Positions 1-12,967 of a stretch of 59,611 nucleotides of DNA are shown one piece after another. Made by a program: the position numbers and the translations under genes. A model generated the notes under the pieces. The model did not search any database. It had not been told where the DNA came from and worked only from the letters and a program-made list of their open reading frames with translations. The DNA comes from an uncultured Pelagibacteraceae bacterium (GTDB lineage: Bacteria > Pseudomonadota > Alphaproteobacteria > Pelagibacterales > Pelagibacteraceae). How positions within the stretch are numbered: the first letter of the stretch is position 1; the number at the start of each line of letters is the position of its first letter. The stretch lies in contig CABZJN010000006.1 in NCBI GenBank assembly GCA_902526085.1, positions 1 through 59,611 of the forward strand. Direction: 5' to 3'.

Positions 1-553
1 CATAAGCACTAAAGTGGTTTATATCTGTAATTTTTACATTTGGTATATTTCTTACTGATTTAAAAATATTATTTTTTGAGTTTGTATCAGCAATTATTAT
101 CGAATTTTCTGCTTTAAATTTTATCAGTATTTTATGCATTTCTCTGGTTTTCAAAATTTCATTTTTAAAATCGTCTAAAATAACCAGGTCTTGTAATGTA
201 TTTTTCTTCGTGATCAAGGATGCAATACTTAATTTTTTTTCACTTTTATTTAGTTTTCGCTTTTTATAATTACTCTCTCCTTTTGGACCATGCGCTACAC
301 CTCCTCCAACAAAAATAGGAGCTTTTTTACTCGCATGTCTAGCATTGCCTGTACCTTTTTGTGCATATATTTTTGAGGTAGAACCAACAATTTCATTTTT
401 TTGCTTTGTCTTTGCTTTTCTTCCTTTATAGTTTGCATTTGTCTTGTATAAAACATTGCTTACTAATTTATTATTAATTTTAGCTCCAATTATCTTATCT
501 GATATTTCAATAGAATTTTTGTTTCCATCAATACTTAATTTATTAATTTTCAT
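1..553 (-). CDS. rplD: 50S ribosomal protein L4 (3' end cut by window)
   Basis: This is ribosomal protein uL4, which binds 23S rRNA and lines the exit tunnel. The frame is open from the ATG at 551-553 to the window edge, about 184 residues. It shows the L4 core segment rich in Arg/Lys/Gly (KGTGNARHASKK) and the typical C-terminal pattern around ITDIN. The stop codon lies outside the window. It follows rplC by three bases, as expected in an S10-type operon. Recognition is from sequence pattern and gene order. Confidence 0.93.
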   Translation of the reverse strand, partial: MKINKLSIDGNKNSIEISDKIIGAKINNKLVSNVLYKTNANYKGRKAKTKQKNEIVGSTSKIYAQKGTGNARHASKKAPIFVGGGVAHGPKGESNYKKRKLNKSEKKLSIASLITKKNTLQDLVILDDFKNEILKTREMHKILIKFKAENSIIIADTNSKNNIFKSVRNIPNVKITDINHFSAY

Positions 554-556
554 TTT

Positions 557-1264
557 TTATTTTTTTTTATCTTTAATTTTTTTTGATTTTTCTAATATCT
601 CGTTTTTCTCACTCATAGTAAGTTTACTTATATTTTTTACTGCTTTTTTAATTAAAACTTCTGTGTTTTTTGATCCAGGTATCGATCCTTTAAGATAAAT
701 TAACTCATTATCTAAATCTGTTTTTATAATTTCTAGATTTTGCATAGATCTCAACTTATCTCCCATATGTCCTGCCATTTTTTTTCCTTTAAATACCTTT
801 CCAGGATCTTGGTTTTGCCCAGTTGAACCATGTGCTCTGTGTGATATTGATACTCCATGGGATGCTCTTAAACCTCCAAAGTTATGCCTCTTCATAGCAC
901 CAGCAAATCCTTTACCAATTGTTTTAGACCTTATATCTAGAAACTTTGTATCTTTAAATATTTCTATTCCAAATTCATTTCCTTCTTTATACTGACCTAG
1001 ATCCTGTACTCTAAATTCTTTTAATATTTTTTTTGCTTCTGTATTTTTTTTTGAATAATATCCTTTCATTGCTTTAGAAAGTTTTGAGTTTTTTATTTTT
1101 CCAAAACCTAATTGAATTGCATCGTATCCTCTTTTTTCTTTACTTATTAATTGTATAACTCTTCCTTTTTCAACTTTTATAACTGTTACAGGAACAGATT
1201 GACCAGTTTTATAAAACTCTCTAGACATACCAATTTTTTTTCCAATTAATCCTATCTCGCTCAT
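557..1264 (-). CDS. rplC: 50S ribosomal protein L3
   Basis: This is ribosomal protein uL3, an early 50S assembly protein near the peptidyl-transferase centre. The 235 residues begin [17 protein letters not shown], the usual L3 start. The central loop with [20 protein letters not shown] and the [20 protein letters not shown] stretch are the classical L3 extension. It is longer than the enterobacterial protein through a lysine-rich C-terminal tail, which is common in alphaproteobacteria. Its ATG overlaps the rpsJ stop by one base (TAATG), suggesting translational coupling. Confidence 0.97.
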   Translation of the reverse strand: MSEIGLIGKKIGMSREFYKTGQSVPVTVIKVEKGRVIQLISKEKRGYDAIQLGFGKIKNSKLSKAMKGYYSKKNTEAKKILKEFRVQDLGQYKEGNEFGIEIFKDTKFLDIRSKTIGKGFAGAMKRHNFGGLRASHGVSISHRAHGSTGQNQDPGKVFKGKKMAGHMGDKLRSMQNLEIIKTDLDNELIYLKGSIPGSKNTEVLIKKAVKNISKLTMSEKNEILEKSKKIKDKKK

Positions 1265-1572
1265 TATATTTTAATCTCCACATCTACACCTGAGGCTAAA
1301 TCTAATTTCATTAACGCTTCGACTGTTGCTGGTGTTGGTTCAATTATATCTATCAATCTTTTGTGTGTTCTTGTTTCAAACTGTTCTCTACTCTTTTTAT
1401 CGATATGAGGCGATCTTAAAACTGTATATCTTTCTTTTTTTGTAGGTAAAGGTATTGGCCCTTTTATGTTGGCCCCAGTCCTTTTTACTGTATTTACAAT
1501 TTCCTCTGTAGATTGATCTAATACTTTATTATCATATGCTCTTAACTTAATTCTAATATTTTGTTTTTCCAT
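1264..1572 (-). CDS. rpsJ: 30S ribosomal protein S10
   Basis: This is ribosomal protein uS10 (NusE), a 30S head protein and antitermination partner of NusG. I chose the ATG at 1572, which gives a 102-residue protein starting [20 protein letters not shown], the family's normal N-terminus. An in-frame start 21 codons upstream would overlap fusA and add a non-conserved tail. It carries the conserved [18 protein letters not shown] motif. It lies one base after the fusA stop, with no tuf copy between them. Confidence 0.96.
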   Translation of the reverse strand: MEKQNIRIKLRAYDNKVLDQSTEEIVNTVKRTGANIKGPIPLPTKKERYTVLRSPHIDKKSREQFETRTHKRLIDIIEPTPATVEALMKLDLASGVDVEIKI

Positions 1573-1573
1573 T

Positions 1574-3649
1574 TTAACCTGTCTTTTTAGTAACCTCGTC
1601 CTGAACATTTTGTGGAACTTTGTCATAATGATCAAAGAACATTGAATATTGGGCTCTACCCTGGGACATTGATCTTAAATTATTTATATATCCAAACATA
1701 TTTGCTAAAGGAACCATAGCAGTTATCACTGTTGCGTTTCCTCTTTGCTCTTGTGTGTTTATCTGACCTCTTCTACTGTTCAAATCACCTATTACATCTC
1801 CCATATAATCCTCTGGAGTGACCACCTCTACTCTCATTATTGGCTCAAGTAATTTTAGTGTTGCTTTAGTACACGCTTCTTTAAAACATTGTCTTGATGC
1901 TAGTTCAAAAGCTAATACACTTGAATCAACATCATGATGTAATCCATCTACAATTGTTACTTTGTAGTCAATAAGAGGGAAGCCAGCTAATATTCCTCCA
2001 TCTGCAACAGTTTCTACACCTTTTTCAACTCCTGGAATAAATTCTTTAGGTATTGCTCCTCCTTTAATCTTACTTTCAATCTCTCTGCCTTTTCCAGGTT
2101 CTAATGGTTCTACTGTAAGTTTTACTCTAGCAAATTGTCCAGCACCACCGCTTTGTTTTTTATGAGTGTAATCATTTTCTGCTGGTGTAAGAATTGTTTC
2201 TCTATAGGCAACTTGAGGTGCACCAACATTTGCCTCAACTTTAAATTCTCTTTTCATTCTATCAACTATGATATCTAAATGTAGTTCACCCATACCTTTT
2301 ATAATTGTTTGACCTGACTCTTCATCGGATGTTACTCTAAATGACGGATCTTCTTTAGCTAAACGTCCAAGAGCTTCTCCCATTTTTTCTTGATCTGCTT
2401 TTGTTTTGGGTTCAACTGCAATCTCTATTACTGGGTCAGGAAATTCCATAGGTTCAAGTAGAACTGGCGTTTCTTTATCAGCAAGCGTATGTCCTGTGAC
2501 TGTATTTTTTAATCCAGCTAAAGCAACAATATCTCCTGCATTTGCCTCTTTTATATCCTCTCTCGAGTTTGCATGCATCAAAAGCATACGACCAACTCTT
2601 TCCTCTTTGTCTTTTGATGTATTGTAGATACCAGTCCCTGATTTAACGGTACCCGAATAAATCCTAATAAAAGTTAAACTTCCAACAAAAGGGTCGTTAG
2701 CCACTTTAAAAGCTAATGCAGAGAATGGAGCACTATCCTCGAATTTCATCTCAATTTCATCATCAGAATTGGGTTTGGTTCCTTTGATTGAACCTATGTC
2801 TTTTGGACTTGGTAAATAGTTTACAACTGCATCTAGTAATGGTTGAACTCCTTTATTTTTAAATGCAGAACCAGTTAAAACTGGCACAAAGTCAAAACCT
2901 AAACATCCTTTTCTAATACATTTAATTAAATCTTCCTCTGTTATATCTTTACCACTTAAATAGTCTTCCATAAGTTTTTCATCTTGTTCAACGGCAGTCT
3001 CAACTAATTCCTGGCGATACTTTATAGAAATCTCTTTTAGATCGTCAGGAATGTCAGTTAATTCCCAGGCTGCTCCCAAATCTTCGTTTTTCCATACAAG
3101 TGCTTTCATTTTAACAAGGTCAACAACACCTTTTAAAGATGCTTCAACTCCTATTGGAACTTGCATTACTAAAGGTTTTGCTCCTAAGCGGTCTTTAATC
3201 ATTCCAACGCATCTAAAAAAATCTGCACCAGTTCTATCTAATTTATTCACAAAGCAAATTCTTGGAACTTTATATTTATCTGCCTGTCTCCAAACTGTTT
3301 CTGATTGAGGTTCTACTCCCGCAACCCCATCAAACACAGCAACAGCACCATCTAGTACTTTTAGTGATCTTTCAACTTCAATAGTAAAATCAACATGACC
3401 CGGTGTATCGATAATATTAATTCTATGATCATTCCAAAAACAGGTTGTAGCTGCTGAAGTAATTGTTATCCCTCTCTCTTGTTCCTGCTCCATCCAGTCC
3501 ATTGTAGCTGCTCCATCGTGTACTTCTCCAATCTTATGACTCTTGCCAGTGTAATATAAAATTCTTTCTGTAGTTGTTGTTTTACCAGCATCTATATGGG
3601 CCATGATGCCAATATTTCTGTACTTATCTAATGTGTGAGTTCTAGACAT
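1574..3649 (-). CDS. fusA: Elongation factor G
   Basis: This is the translocation GTPase EF-G. I chose the ATG at 3647-3649, giving 691 residues, the usual family length. An upstream in-frame extension runs through rpsG and is not conserved. G-domain motifs are visible: AHIDAGKTT (17-25), DTPGH (in the mid-80s) and NKLD (about 138). Domain IV/V signatures follow, including [10 protein letters not shown] and the C-terminal [18 protein letters not shown]. It sits directly between rpsG and rpsJ in a str-type operon. Confidence 0.97.
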   Translation of the reverse strand: MSRTHTLDKYRNIGIMAHIDAGKTTTTERILYYTGKSHKIGEVHDGAATMDWMEQEQERGITITSAATTCFWNDHRINIIDTPGHVDFTIEVERSLKVLDGAVAVFDGVAGVEPQSETVWRQADKYKVPRICFVNKLDRTGADFFRCVGMIKDRLGAKPLVMQVPIGVEASLKGVVDLVKMKALVWKNEDLGAAWELTDIPDDLKEISIKYRQELVETAVEQDEKLMEDYLSGKDITEEDLIKCIRKGCLGFDFVPVLTGSAFKNKGVQPLLDAVVNYLPSPKDIGSIKGTKPNSDDEIEMKFEDSAPFSALAFKVANDPFVGSLTFIRIYSGTVKSGTGIYNTSKDKEERVGRMLLMHANSREDIKEANAGDIVALAGLKNTVTGHTLADKETPVLLEPMEFPDPVIEIAVEPKTKADQEKMGEALGRLAKEDPSFRVTSDEESGQTIIKGMGELHLDIIVDRMKREFKVEANVGAPQVAYRETILTPAENDYTHKKQSGGAGQFARVKLTVEPLEPGKGREIESKIKGGAIPKEFIPGVEKGVETVADGGILAGFPLIDYKVTIVDGLHHDVDSSVLAFELASRQCFKEACTKATLKLLEPIMRVEVVTPEDYMGDVIGDLNSRRGQINTQEQRGNATVITAMVPLANMFGYINNLRSMSQGRAQYSMFFDHYDKVPQNVQDEVTKKTG

Positions 3650-3656
3650 AATTATA

Positions 3657-4127
3657 TTACCATCTAAAATGGGCAAAAGCTTTGTTTGACTCCGCCATTT
3701 TATGTGTATCTTCTTTTTTTTTAATCGCTGATCCTTTGTTCTGATAGGCATCATAAATTTCATTAAATATTTTATCAGACATATTTTTATCTTTTCGTTT
3801 TCTTGATGCATCCACAAGCCATCTTAATGCTAATGCTTGAGATCTTTTAGATTTGACTTCCACAGGAACTTGATAGGTAGCCCCACCAACTCTTCTCGAC
3901 CTAACTTCTACTGTTGGTCTAATATTATTAATTGCATCATTAAATACATTTAATGGTTCGTCTTTCGACTTAGTTTTTATTTTATCTATTGCATCATAGA
4001 TTATTTTTTCAGCTATTGTTTTTTTACCATCATACATGATAGAATTTATAAGTTTTGGAATTATTGTAGATTTGTATTTTGGATCAATAACTGGTAATTT
4101 CTTTGGTGCTTTTCTTTTTCTAGACAT
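3657..4127 (-). CDS. rpsG: 30S ribosomal protein S7
   Basis: This is ribosomal protein uS7, the primary 3'-domain assembly protein of the small subunit. Its 156 residues match the usual length. It shows the conserved [25 protein letters not shown] region and the C-terminal [13 protein letters not shown]. It lies three bases after rpsL and seven bases before fusA, the standard str-operon order. Confidence 0.97.
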   Translation of the reverse strand: MSRKRKAPKKLPVIDPKYKSTIIPKLINSIMYDGKKTIAEKIIYDAIDKIKTKSKDEPLNVFNDAINNIRPTVEVRSRRVGGATYQVPVEVKSKRSQALALRWLVDASRKRKDKNMSDKIFNEIYDAYQNKGSAIKKKEDTHKMAESNKAFAHFRW

Positions 4128-4130
4128 ATA

Positions 4131-4502
4131 TTATTTACCTTTTTTTGTTCCGTATAATGATCTTCTCTGTTTTCTATTTGTAACACCTTGAGTGTCGAGA
4201 TTGCCTCTTAGAATATGATATCTAACCCCTGGTAAATCTTTAACTCTCCCGCCTCTGATTAAAACTACAGAGTGTTCTTGTAAATTATGACCTTCTCCAG
4301 GTATATATGCAGTTACCTCAAAACCATTAGACAACCTTACACGAGCAACTTTCCTTAGCGCTGAATTAGGTTTTTTTGGGGTTGTTGTATAAACTTTTAC
4401 ACATACACCTCTTTTTAAAGGTTGTTTTTGCAAAGCTGGAACTTTGTTTCTTGTAATCTGTTTATCTCTACTTTTTCTTACTAATTGATTAATAGTTGGC
4501 AT
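4131..4502 (-). CDS. rpsL: 30S ribosomal protein S12
   Basis: This is ribosomal protein uS12 of the decoding centre. The 123 residues begin [15 protein letters not shown] and contain [18 protein letters not shown] and the [14 protein letters not shown] loop. The streptomycin-site lysines in KKPNS and VKDLPG are present, so no resistance change is evident. It is the first gene after the 162-base gap that separates it from rpoC. Confidence 0.97.
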   Translation of the reverse strand: MPTINQLVRKSRDKQITRNKVPALQKQPLKRGVCVKVYTTTPKKPNSALRKVARVRLSNGFEVTAYIPGEGHNLQEHSVVLIRGGRVKDLPGVRYHILRGNLDTQGVTNRKQRRSLYGTKKGK

Positions 4503-4568
4503 AATAAATTTTTTTTATTAATTTTTATTTTTGATGAAAATAACTGACGTGTTATTTGTGGCAGCGTT

Positions 4569-4585
4569 TAGTGATCTAGTCACTA
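4569..4585. terminator. Small hairpin between rpoC and rpsL
   Basis: A perfect 6-bp inverted repeat (TAGTGA / TCACTA) with a five-base loop lies in the 162-base gap (4503-4664) separating rpoC from rpsL. It has no adjoining T-run, so it is not a standard intrinsic terminator. It could mark an mRNA processing site. Nothing else is recognisable in this gap. Confidence 0.25.
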
Positions 4586-4664
4586 CATTCCAACCAAAAA
4601 CATGGCCAAAATACATTAGAAATTGTAATTGTCAAACTAAATAAAAGCCTAAAAGTACTTAGAA

Positions 4665-7600
4665 TTATTGATTTATTTGTGCTTCTGCAGTTTCAACAGT
4701 CTCTTGTTCAGATAAAAATTTTTGGTCATCATTGATTGCTTTTTTGTTCCAAGAATTTTTAATAGCTCCAGTTCCTGCTGGTACCAATCTACCTACTATA
4801 ACATTCTCTTTTAGACCCGTAAGTTTATCAACTTTACCTTTTATTGCAGCATCTGTTAATACTCTTGTTGTTTCTTGGAATGAAGCTGCAGATATAAATG
4901 ACTCCGTTTGTAATGAAGCTTTCGTTATGCCCATTAGAACTCTTTCGCCAACCGCAGGTTTTTTACCATCAGTCACTAATTCTTCATTCATTGTTTCAAA
5001 TTTTATTCTATCTATAATCTCTCCGGGTAATAATTTACTATCTCCAGTTTCCTTTACTTCTATTTTCTTCAACATTTGTCTTAATATAGTCTCAATATGT
5101 TTATCGTTAATTATTACACCTTGAAGTCTATAGACATCTTGTACCTGATTAACAAAATATTCTGTTAGTTCCTCTATTCCTAATATTCTAAGAATATCGT
5201 GTGGCAAAGGCTGGCCATCTAATAAATATTCACCTTTTTTAATCTTTTCACCTTGATTAAAATTAATATGCTTGCCTTTTGGTATTAAATAACTTGATGT
5301 GTCACCATTTTCAGATTCTATTGTAACTCTTTGTTTACCCCTTACCTCTTTGCCAAAAATAACACTACCGTCGTTTTCAGCAATAATTGCACTATCTTTA
5401 GCTTTTCTTGCTTCAAATAATTCTGCAACTCTAGGCAATCCTCCTGTAATATCTTTGGTTTTGGTAGTTTCCTTAGGTAGTCTTGCTATTACATCACCTG
5501 CTGATATTTTTGCTCCATCTTTTACTGATAAAATTGAATCTGGAACTAAATAGTATCTTGCTTCATTGTCATCTGCTTTTTTTATAACATTACCTTTTGC
5601 ATCTCTTAGAGTAATTCTCGGTTTAAGGTCAGTATTTTTAGATTGCGTTTTCCAATCAACAACTGCTTTTGTAGAAATACCAGTTGCATCATCAACAGTT
5701 TCAGCAATCGAAACACCATCTATTAAATCAACATAGTTCACAATACCATCTTTTTCAGCAATAACTGGTGTTGTATAAGGATCCCATTCACAAATTTTTG
5801 CATTTTTTTTAACCTTTTGACCATTTTCAAAAAATAGTTTTGATCCATAAGGAACTTTGTAAGATGCAACTTGTAATCCTTTAGCATCTTCAATTGATAT
5901 CTCCGTATTTCGACCCATAACTATTTGATTATTTTTTGAGTCTTTTATTAAATTTGTATTAACAATTTTAAGAGTTCCTTCTGAATTTGATACTATTTGT
6001 GACTCTTGCTTAACAGAAGCTGTACCGCCAACGTGGAAAGTTCTCATAGTTAACTGCGTTCCAGGCTCACCTATAGACTGAGCAGATATCATTCCAATTG
6101 CCTCACCTACATGAACCATTTTTCCTCTGGATAAGTCCCTTCCATAACACATAGCACAAACACCGTCTTTAGAGCTACATGTCATAACGGAGTATACTTT
6201 TAATACTTTTACTCCTGCTGCATCAATTTTCTCACAAGCAGCTTCATCAATCATCTCCTCTTTTTTAATTATTACATCTCCTGTTAAAGGATTTTTAACA
6301 TCTTGAGCAGTAACCCTTCCAAGCGCTCGCTCAGATAGACTTACCATGATATTTCCACCCTCAAGTACTTCTGATAGTTGAATAGAACCTGGGTTCTCAC
6401 ATTTGTATTTTGTTACTGTTAAATCTTGAGCAACATCACAAAGTCTTCTTGTTAGATAACCTGAACTTGCAGTTTTCAATGCTGTATCCGCTAAACCCTT
6501 TCTAGCACCATGGGTAGAGTTAAAATATTCTAATGCTGTAAGACCTTCTTTAAAATTTGATGTAATTGGCGTCTCAATAATTTCACCTGATGGTTTAGCA
6601 ATTAAACCTCTCATTCCAGCTAATTGTTTCATTTGAGCTGCTGAACCCCTGGCGCCGCTATCAGCCATCATAAATACAGAATTTATTTTTAATCCATCTT
6701 CTGTAACTTCAGTAGCTGAGATTCTCTTCATCATTTCAGATGCAACCCTGTCCGTACATTTAGACCATGCATCAATAACTTTGTTATACTTTTCTCCTCT
6801 TGTTATAAGTCCCTCAGCATATTGACCTTCATAGTCAGCAATAAGTTTTTTAGTTTCATCAATTAATTGTTCTTTATTATCTGGTATTAAAAGATCATCC
6901 TTTCCAAATGAAATTCCAGCTTTAAATGCATGTTTAAATCCAATATCTTTCAATTTATCACAAAAAATTACAGTACTTTTTTGCCCTGAAAACCGAAATA
7001 CATGATCAATAACTTCTGAAACTATTTTTTTTGGCAGCAATCTATCTATTAAAGAAAATTTATTATTTACATTTTTTGGAATTATGCTTGACAATAAAAA
7101 TCTTCCAGCAGTGCTTATGTGTTTTTCAAATTTAGCATTTCCTTTTTCATCAATAGTGTCAAATCTTGACACAATTCTCGAATGTACTTTAATCTGCCCA
7201 GTTTCTAATGCATGTTCTATTTCAGATGTGTTTATAAAATATCCTTCAATTCTCTCAGTTTGAACTGGAGGTTGAGATAAATAATAGATCCCTAATATCA
7301 TATCCTGACTAGGTACAATTATAGGTTTACCATTTGATGGGCTTAAAATATTATTAGTAGACATCATTAATACTCTTGCTTCCAGCTGTGCTTCCAAACT
7401 TAGTGGTACGTGAACTGCCATTTGATCTCCATCAAAATCAGCGTTAAATGCAGCACATGTTAGTGGATGAAGTTCAATTGCATTACCCTCAATAAGTTTT
7501 GGCTCAAAGGCTTGTACACCAAGTCTATGCAATGTCGGGGCTCTATTTAAGATTACAGGATGTTCTCTTACAATTAACTCTAATGCGTCCCAAACCTCTG

Positions 7601-8827
7601 TTCTTTCTCGCTCAACTAATTTTTTTGCTTGTTTAATTGTTGATGCTAAGCCTAATTTATTTAAACGAGCATATAAGAAAGGTTTAAATAACTCTAGAGC
7701 CATCTTTTTTGGTAGTCCGCACTCATGTAATTTTAAATCAGGACCAACAACGATTACTGATCTACCGGAGTAATCAACTCTTTTTCCAAGTAAATTCTGT
7801 CTAAATCTTCCTTGTTTTCCTTTTAACATCTCAGCTAAAGATTTAAGTGGTCTTTTGCCAGTACCTGTTATTACTCTTCCTCTTCTTCCATTATCAAATA
7901 ATGCATCAACAGATTCTTGAAGCATTCTTTTTTCATTTCTAACAATAATGTCAGGTGCTTTTAGATCTATAAGTCTTTTAATCTGTTATTTCTGTTTATG
8001 ACTCTTCTGTATAAATCGTTTAAATCAGAAGTTGCAAATCTTCCTCCATCCAGAGGCACTAAGGGCCTTAGTTCCGGTGGTATAACGGGTACAGTTGTTA
8101 ATATCATCCATTCTGGCTTATTACCAGTTTCTATAAACGACTCTATCAATTTTAACCTTTTAATTGATCTCTCCTCAGCAACTTTTGATTTTGTTTCTTT
8201 AATAGTTTTTATGAGAGTTTCTCTTTCTTCTTCTAAATTTATAGATTTTAGTATTTCTAAAATTGCTTCTGCTCCGATACCAGCTGTGAATGCTTCTTCG
8301 CCATAATCATCTTGATACTTTATTAATTCTTCTTCACCTAATAATTGATTTTTTTTTAATCCCGTTAAACCTGGTTCTATAACTATGAAATTTTCGAAAT
8401 ATAAAACTCTTTCAACTTCTTTTAATTTCATATCTACAACTAAAGAAATTCTACTTGGTAATGATTTCAGAAACCATATGTGAGCGACAGGCGTAGCTAA
8501 GTTAATATGTCCCATTCTTTCTCTACGCACATTAGACTTTGTAACCTCTACTCCACATTTTTCACAAATTATCCCTCTAAATTTCATTCTTTTGTATTTT
8601 CCACATAGACACTCATAATCTTTAATTGGACCAAATATTCTTGCACAAAACAGTCCATCTTTTTCAGGTCTGAATGTTCTATAATTTATAGTTTCAGGTT
8701 TTTTAATTTCACCAAATGTCCAAGACTTAATTTTATCGGGACTAGCCAATGTAATTTTTATACTGTTAAAGTTTTGAGCTTCTGATATTTCTGAAGATTT
8801 AAATAGATCTGATAATTCCTTACTCAT
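4665..8827 (-). CDS. rpoC: RNA polymerase subunit beta', with an apparent 1-base frameshift
   Basis: This is the beta' catalytic subunit of RNA polymerase. It reads as two frames: residues 1-286 (7967-8827) and a 1086-residue remainder (4665-7925, plus upstream in-frame codons). The first frame ends at RNNRLKDL. Shifting by one base restores the conserved [18 protein letters not shown]. The defect sits at a four-T run (7976-7979 on the plus strand), and one extra T would repair it to about 1387 residues. Both halves are well conserved: the N-terminal zinc ribbon (CLCGKY...CEKCG), the catalytic [12 protein letters not shown], and a second cysteine cluster ([11 protein letters not shown]). A sequencing or assembly error is most likely, because the gene is essential. 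Confidence 0.95.
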
Positions 8828-8830
8828 ATT

Positions 8831-11800
8831 TTAATTTAACTCCACATTTAATGCTAATGATTTAATTTCTTTCACTAATACGTTAAATGACTCAGGAATA
8901 CCTGATTCAAAATTTTCTTCACCTTTAACTATTGTCTCATAAACTTTAACTCTTCCAGCAACGTCATCAGATTTAACAGTCAGTATTTCTTGTAAAGTGT
9001 AAGAAGCTCCATATGCTTCAAGAGCCCATACCTCCATTTCACCAAATCTTTGGCCTCCCAATTGGGCTTTTCCCCCAAGTGGTTGCTGGGTAACTAAGCT
9101 ATAAGGTCCGGTCGATCTAGCATGAATTTTATCTTCAACTAAGTGATGCAATTTTAGCATATATATTATTCCAACTGTAACTGGTCTATCAAATTTTTCT
9201 CCGGTTCTTCCATCCCAAAGAGTTGTTTGACCTGAGTTTGGTAAATTGGCAAGGTCTAACATTTTTGTTACATCTTTTTCTTTAGCCCCATCAAAAACTG
9301 GAGTAGATATAGGAACTCCACTTTGTATGTTTTCACACAAATCTTTAAATTCGCTATTTGTTAACATGTTAATATTTTCTGAATAGATCTCTTCACCATA
9401 AACTGACTTTAAAAATTTTGAGATTTTTTCGTCTTTTTCTATTTTTTTTTGGTTTTTATTTATTAAATCAGTTAATTGCTCGCCAAGCTCCTTACATGAC
9501 CATCCTAAGTGTGTTTCTAAAATTTGACCTACATTCATCCTGCTCGGCACACCAAGTGGATTTAGAACTATATCAACAGGCTTTCCATTTTCTCTATATG
9601 GCATATCCTCAATTGGTACTATTTTACTTACAACTCCTTTATTCCCATGTCTGCCAGACATTTTATCACCAGGTCTTAATCTTCTTTTAATTGCAACAAA
9701 CACCTTAACCATTTTCATAACACTTGGTAACAAGTCGTCACCTTGTCTAATTTTGAGCACTTTATCTTCAAATCTGTCTTGAATATCTTTTTTTGCGTTT
9801 TCATATTGGGATTTTAACTGATTAAGTGCCTCAATTTTTTTTGTTTCCTCAATTGAAATCTTAAATAAGTCAGCGACTGATAAATTAAATATTGTCTCCT
9901 CAGATAAATTTGTCCCGTTTTCTAGACTTTTGATTTTTTTTGTTAGTTTAGAATTAACTAATATAGATGATGCTCTTTGTTTAATGCTTCTTTCAAGAAT
10001 TTCTTCTTCAACATTTTTATCCTGTTGAACACTTTCAATTTCTGCTCTTTCTATTGTTATAGATCTCTCGTCTTTCTCAATTCCGTGCCTATTAAATACT
10101 CTCACATCAACTACTATTCCTCCACTTCCACTTGGCATTTTAAGTGAGGTGTCGGTAACATCTATCGCTTTTTCTCCAAATATCGATCTTAATAATTTTT
10201 CCTCTGGGCCTGAAGCAGAGTCTCCCTTAGGAGTCACTTTTCCAACTAATATATCTCCAGGTTTTACTTCTGCACCTATATATACTATACCTGATTCATC
10301 TAAATTTTTTAGAGACTCTTCATTTATATTTGGTATATCTCTAGTTATATCTTCCTCTCCTAGCTTTGTATCTCTAGCCATAACTTCGTATTCTTCAATA
10401 TGTATAGATGTGAATACATCATCTGTTACGCACCTCTCAGATATTAGGATTGAATCCTCAAAATTATATCCTTGCCATGGCATAAAAGCTACGGTGACAT
10501 TTTTTCCAAGTGCTAACTCTCCGGTTTTTGTTGAAGGACCATCAGCAATAATATCTCCTGAATTTACTTTGTCTCCAACTCTAACTAGTGGTTTTTGATT
10601 TATGCATGTGTTTTGATTAGATCTTTTAAACTTTTGAAGATTATATATATCGACACCAGATTGTGAATAATCTTTTTCACTTGATGCTTTAATAACAATT
10701 CTTTTTCCATCTATTTTATCAACAATACCATCTCTTTTTGCCACAATAGTTACTCCAGAGTCTAAAGCTACATCACTTTCTATACCAGTACCAACTAAAG
10801 GAGCTTCTGGCTTTAACAATGGAACCGCTTGTCTCATCATATTAGAACCCATTAATGCTCTGTTTGCATCATCATTTTCTAAAAAAGGAATTAATGATGC
10901 TGCAACTGAAACTAATTGTTTTGGAGATACATCGATATAATCAATATTTTCCGGTTTTGATAAAATAAAATCTAAATTTGCTCTACTTGAAACTAACTCC
11001 TCAACAAATTTTCCATTTTTATCTAAAACTGAATTGGCCTGTGCGATAGTAAATTTAGTTTCTTCCATTGCTGAAAGATATTCAATCTTATCTTGTACAA
11101 CTCCATTTTCAACTTTTTTGTACGGGCTTTCAATGAAACCGTATTTATTAATTTTTGAATAAGTTGATAAACTATTAATCAATCCAATATTTGGACCTTC
11201 TGGTGTTTCTATTGGACATATACGTCCATAATGTGTTGGATGCACATCCCTTACTTCAAATCCAGCTCTTTCTCTTGTAAGACCGCCTGGTCCTAAAGCA
11301 GAAACTCTTCTCTTATGAGTTATCTCTGATAATGGATTTGTTTGATCCATGAATTGAGAAAGTTGAGACGTTGCAAAAAAATCTTTAAGAGAAATCGTAA
11401 GTGGTTTAGCATTGATTAAGTCCTGTGGCATCGCTGACTCAACATCCAATGTAGTCATTTTTTCTTTTATAGCTCTTTCCATACGATAAACGCCTATTCT
11501 AGCTTGGTTTTCGACAAGTTCTCCAACAGATCTCACTCTTCTATTTCCTAAGTGGTCAATATCATCAACTTCATCTTTACCGTCTCTTAAATCTAACATT
11601 TTTTTTATTATTGCTAGGATGTCGTCATTCCTTAAAATTGTAATTTTATCAGAGCAGCTCAGGTCTAGTCTTGAATTCATCTTGACCCTACCAACGTCCG
11701 AAAGGTCATATCTATCAGAGCTAAAAAATAAATTGTTAAAAATTTGTGTTGCTATTTCAATTGTAGGTGGCTCTCCAGGTCTTAAAATTTTATAAATTTC

Positions 11801-12913
11801 AGTGATAGCATCGTTTTTACTATCATTTTTATCATTTAATATCGTCTGAAGTAAATAAGGACCTTTTGATATAGAGTTAGTTTTAGAAATTTTAATAGAC
11901 TTTATATTTTCATCTAAGATTCTTTGAATTATAGTTTCATTTAATTCAGTGCCTATTTTGAAAGAATTTTCACCAGCAACAATATCCTCATGCAAAAATT
12001 TTCCATAAATTGCATCATTAGAAACTAGAATGTCTTTTAATCCATCATTCTGGAGTTTTTTAGCAGTCAAAAAGTTGATTTGCTCGCCAAGTTTTACCAA
12101 AACATTATTATTTTTTGCATCAATCACTTCCTCAGAAAAATTTTTAGACTTATAGTTTTCAGGATCAAATTTAGTTTTCCATTTCTTTAAATTTTGATCA
12201 TATGTAAATGTTTCTTTTTCATAAAATTCGTTAACTATATCTGATTTAGAATAACCTAGGGCTTGTAAAAGGGTAGAAACAAATATTTTTTTTTTTCTGT
12301 CAATTCTAAAGTATAAGAAATCCTTAACATCAAATTCGAAATCTAACCAAGATCCTCTGTTTGGGATTACTCTACAATTAAACAAAAGTTTACCACTAGC
12401 ATGGGACTTTCCTTTGTCGTGATCAAAGAATACACCAGGGCTTCTGTGCATTTGATTGACTACAACTCTTTGAACACCATTTGTTATAAATGTTCCACTG
12501 TTTGTCATCATGGGAACTTCACCCATATATACTTCTTGTTCTTTTGCTGATAAAATATCTTTAGTATTATTTTCTTGGTCTATTTCATAAACAACCAATC
12601 TTAAAGTACACTTTAATGCTGCTGAATAAGTGAGACCTCGTGTAATGCATTCATCGACATCAAATTTAGGTTTTTCAAGCCTATATGACACATACTCCAA
12701 AGTAGCTTTATCGTTAAGATCTTCAATTGGGAAAATGCTCTTAAATACTCTATGGAAACCTTTAATTAGATGTTGTTCAGTTTCATCTTTAAATTCAGTC
12801 AATTCTTTATATGAATTTTTTTGAACTTCAATTAAGTTTGGTATTGATAAACTCTCTTTAAGTTTACCAAAACTTTTTCTAATATTTTTTTTCTCAGTAA
12901 AAGATAGTTGCAT
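8831..12913 (-). CDS. rpoB: RNA polymerase subunit beta
   Basis: This is the beta subunit of RNA polymerase, 1360 residues, full length for the family. Recognisable blocks include [17 protein letters not shown] and [13 protein letters not shown] (the rifampicin pocket), the [17 protein letters not shown] segment and [16 protein letters not shown] near the C-terminus. The rifampicin-pocket residues look wild type. It is followed after three bases by rpoC. A hairpin lies just upstream, between rplL and this gene. Confidence 0.98.
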   Translation of the reverse strand: MQLSFTEKKNIRKSFGKLKESLSIPNLIEVQKNSYKELTEFKDETEQHLIKGFHRVFKSIFPIEDLNDKATLEYVSYRLEKPKFDVDECITRGLTYSAALKCTLRLVVYEIDQENNTKDILSAKEQEVYMGEVPMMTNSGTFITNGVQRVVVNQMHRSPGVFFDHDKGKSHASGKLLFNCRVIPNRGSWLDFEFDVKDFLYFRIDRKKKIFVSTLLQALGYSKSDIVNEFYEKETFTYDQNLKKWKTKFDPENYKSKNFSEEVIDAKNNNVLVKLGEQINFLTAKKLQNDGLKDILVSNDAIYGKFLHEDIVAGENSFKIGTELNETIIQRILDENIKSIKISKTNSISKGPYLLQTILNDKNDSKNDAITEIYKILRPGEPPTIEIATQIFNNLFFSSDRYDLSDVGRVKMNSRLDLSCSDKITILRNDDILAIIKKMLDLRDGKDEVDDIDHLGNRRVRSVGELVENQARIGVYRMERAIKEKMTTLDVESAMPQDLINAKPLTISLKDFFATSQLSQFMDQTNPLSEITHKRRVSALGPGGLTRERAGFEVRDVHPTHYGRICPIETPEGPNIGLINSLSTYSKINKYGFIESPYKKVENGVVQDKIEYLSAMEETKFTIAQANSVLDKNGKFVEELVSSRANLDFILSKPENIDYIDVSPKQLVSVAASLIPFLENDDANRALMGSNMMRQAVPLLKPEAPLVGTGIESDVALDSGVTIVAKRDGIVDKIDGKRIVIKASSEKDYSQSGVDIYNLQKFKRSNQNTCINQKPLVRVGDKVNSGDIIADGPSTKTGELALGKNVTVAFMPWQGYNFEDSILISERCVTDDVFTSIHIEEYEVMARDTKLGEEDITRDIPNINEESLKNLDESGIVYIGAEVKPGDILVGKVTPKGDSASGPEEKLLRSIFGEKAIDVTDTSLKMPSGSGGIVVDVRVFNRHGIEKDERSITIERAEIESVQQDKNVEEEILERSIKQRASSILVNSKLTKKIKSLENGTNLSEETIFNLSVADLFKISIEETKKIEALNQLKSQYENAKKDIQDRFEDKVLKIRQGDDLLPSVMKMVKVFVAIKRRLRPGDKMSGRHGNKGVVSKIVPIEDMPYRENGKPVDIVLNPLGVPSRMNVGQILETHLGWSCKELGEQLTDLINKNQKKIEKDEKISKFLKSVYGEEIYSENINMLTNSEFKDLCENIQSGVPISTPVFDGAKEKDVTKMLDLANLPNSGQTTLWDGRTGEKFDRPVTVGIIYMLKLHHLVEDKIHARSTGPYSLVTQQPLGGKAQLGGQRFGEMEVWALEAYGASYTLQEILTVKSDDVAGRVKVYETIVKGEENFESGIPESFNVLVKEIKSLALNVELN

Positions 12914-12923
12914 ATATACTGTA

Positions 12924-12948
12924 TTACTGAATTAATTTTTCAGTAATT
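12924..12948 (-). promoter_or_regulatory. Hairpin in the rplL-rpoB intergenic space
   Basis: A 9-bp perfect inverted repeat (ATTACTGAA / TTCAGTAAT) with a seven-base loop fills the short rplL-rpoB gap. It lies about a dozen bases upstream of the rpoB ATG. In other bacteria this junction holds an attenuator and an RNase III site that set the ratio of ribosomal protein to polymerase. The same role here is inference from position. Confidence 0.4.
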
Positions 12949-12967
12949 ATATTCTTTCTAATTTTAT

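Noticed and set aside
2406-5553. Several open frames on the plus strand opposite fusA and rpoC (for example 2406-2627, 4732-5124, 5299-5553)
   Set aside because: They are antisense shadows of strongly conserved genes, with low-complexity translations and no ribosome-binding sites.
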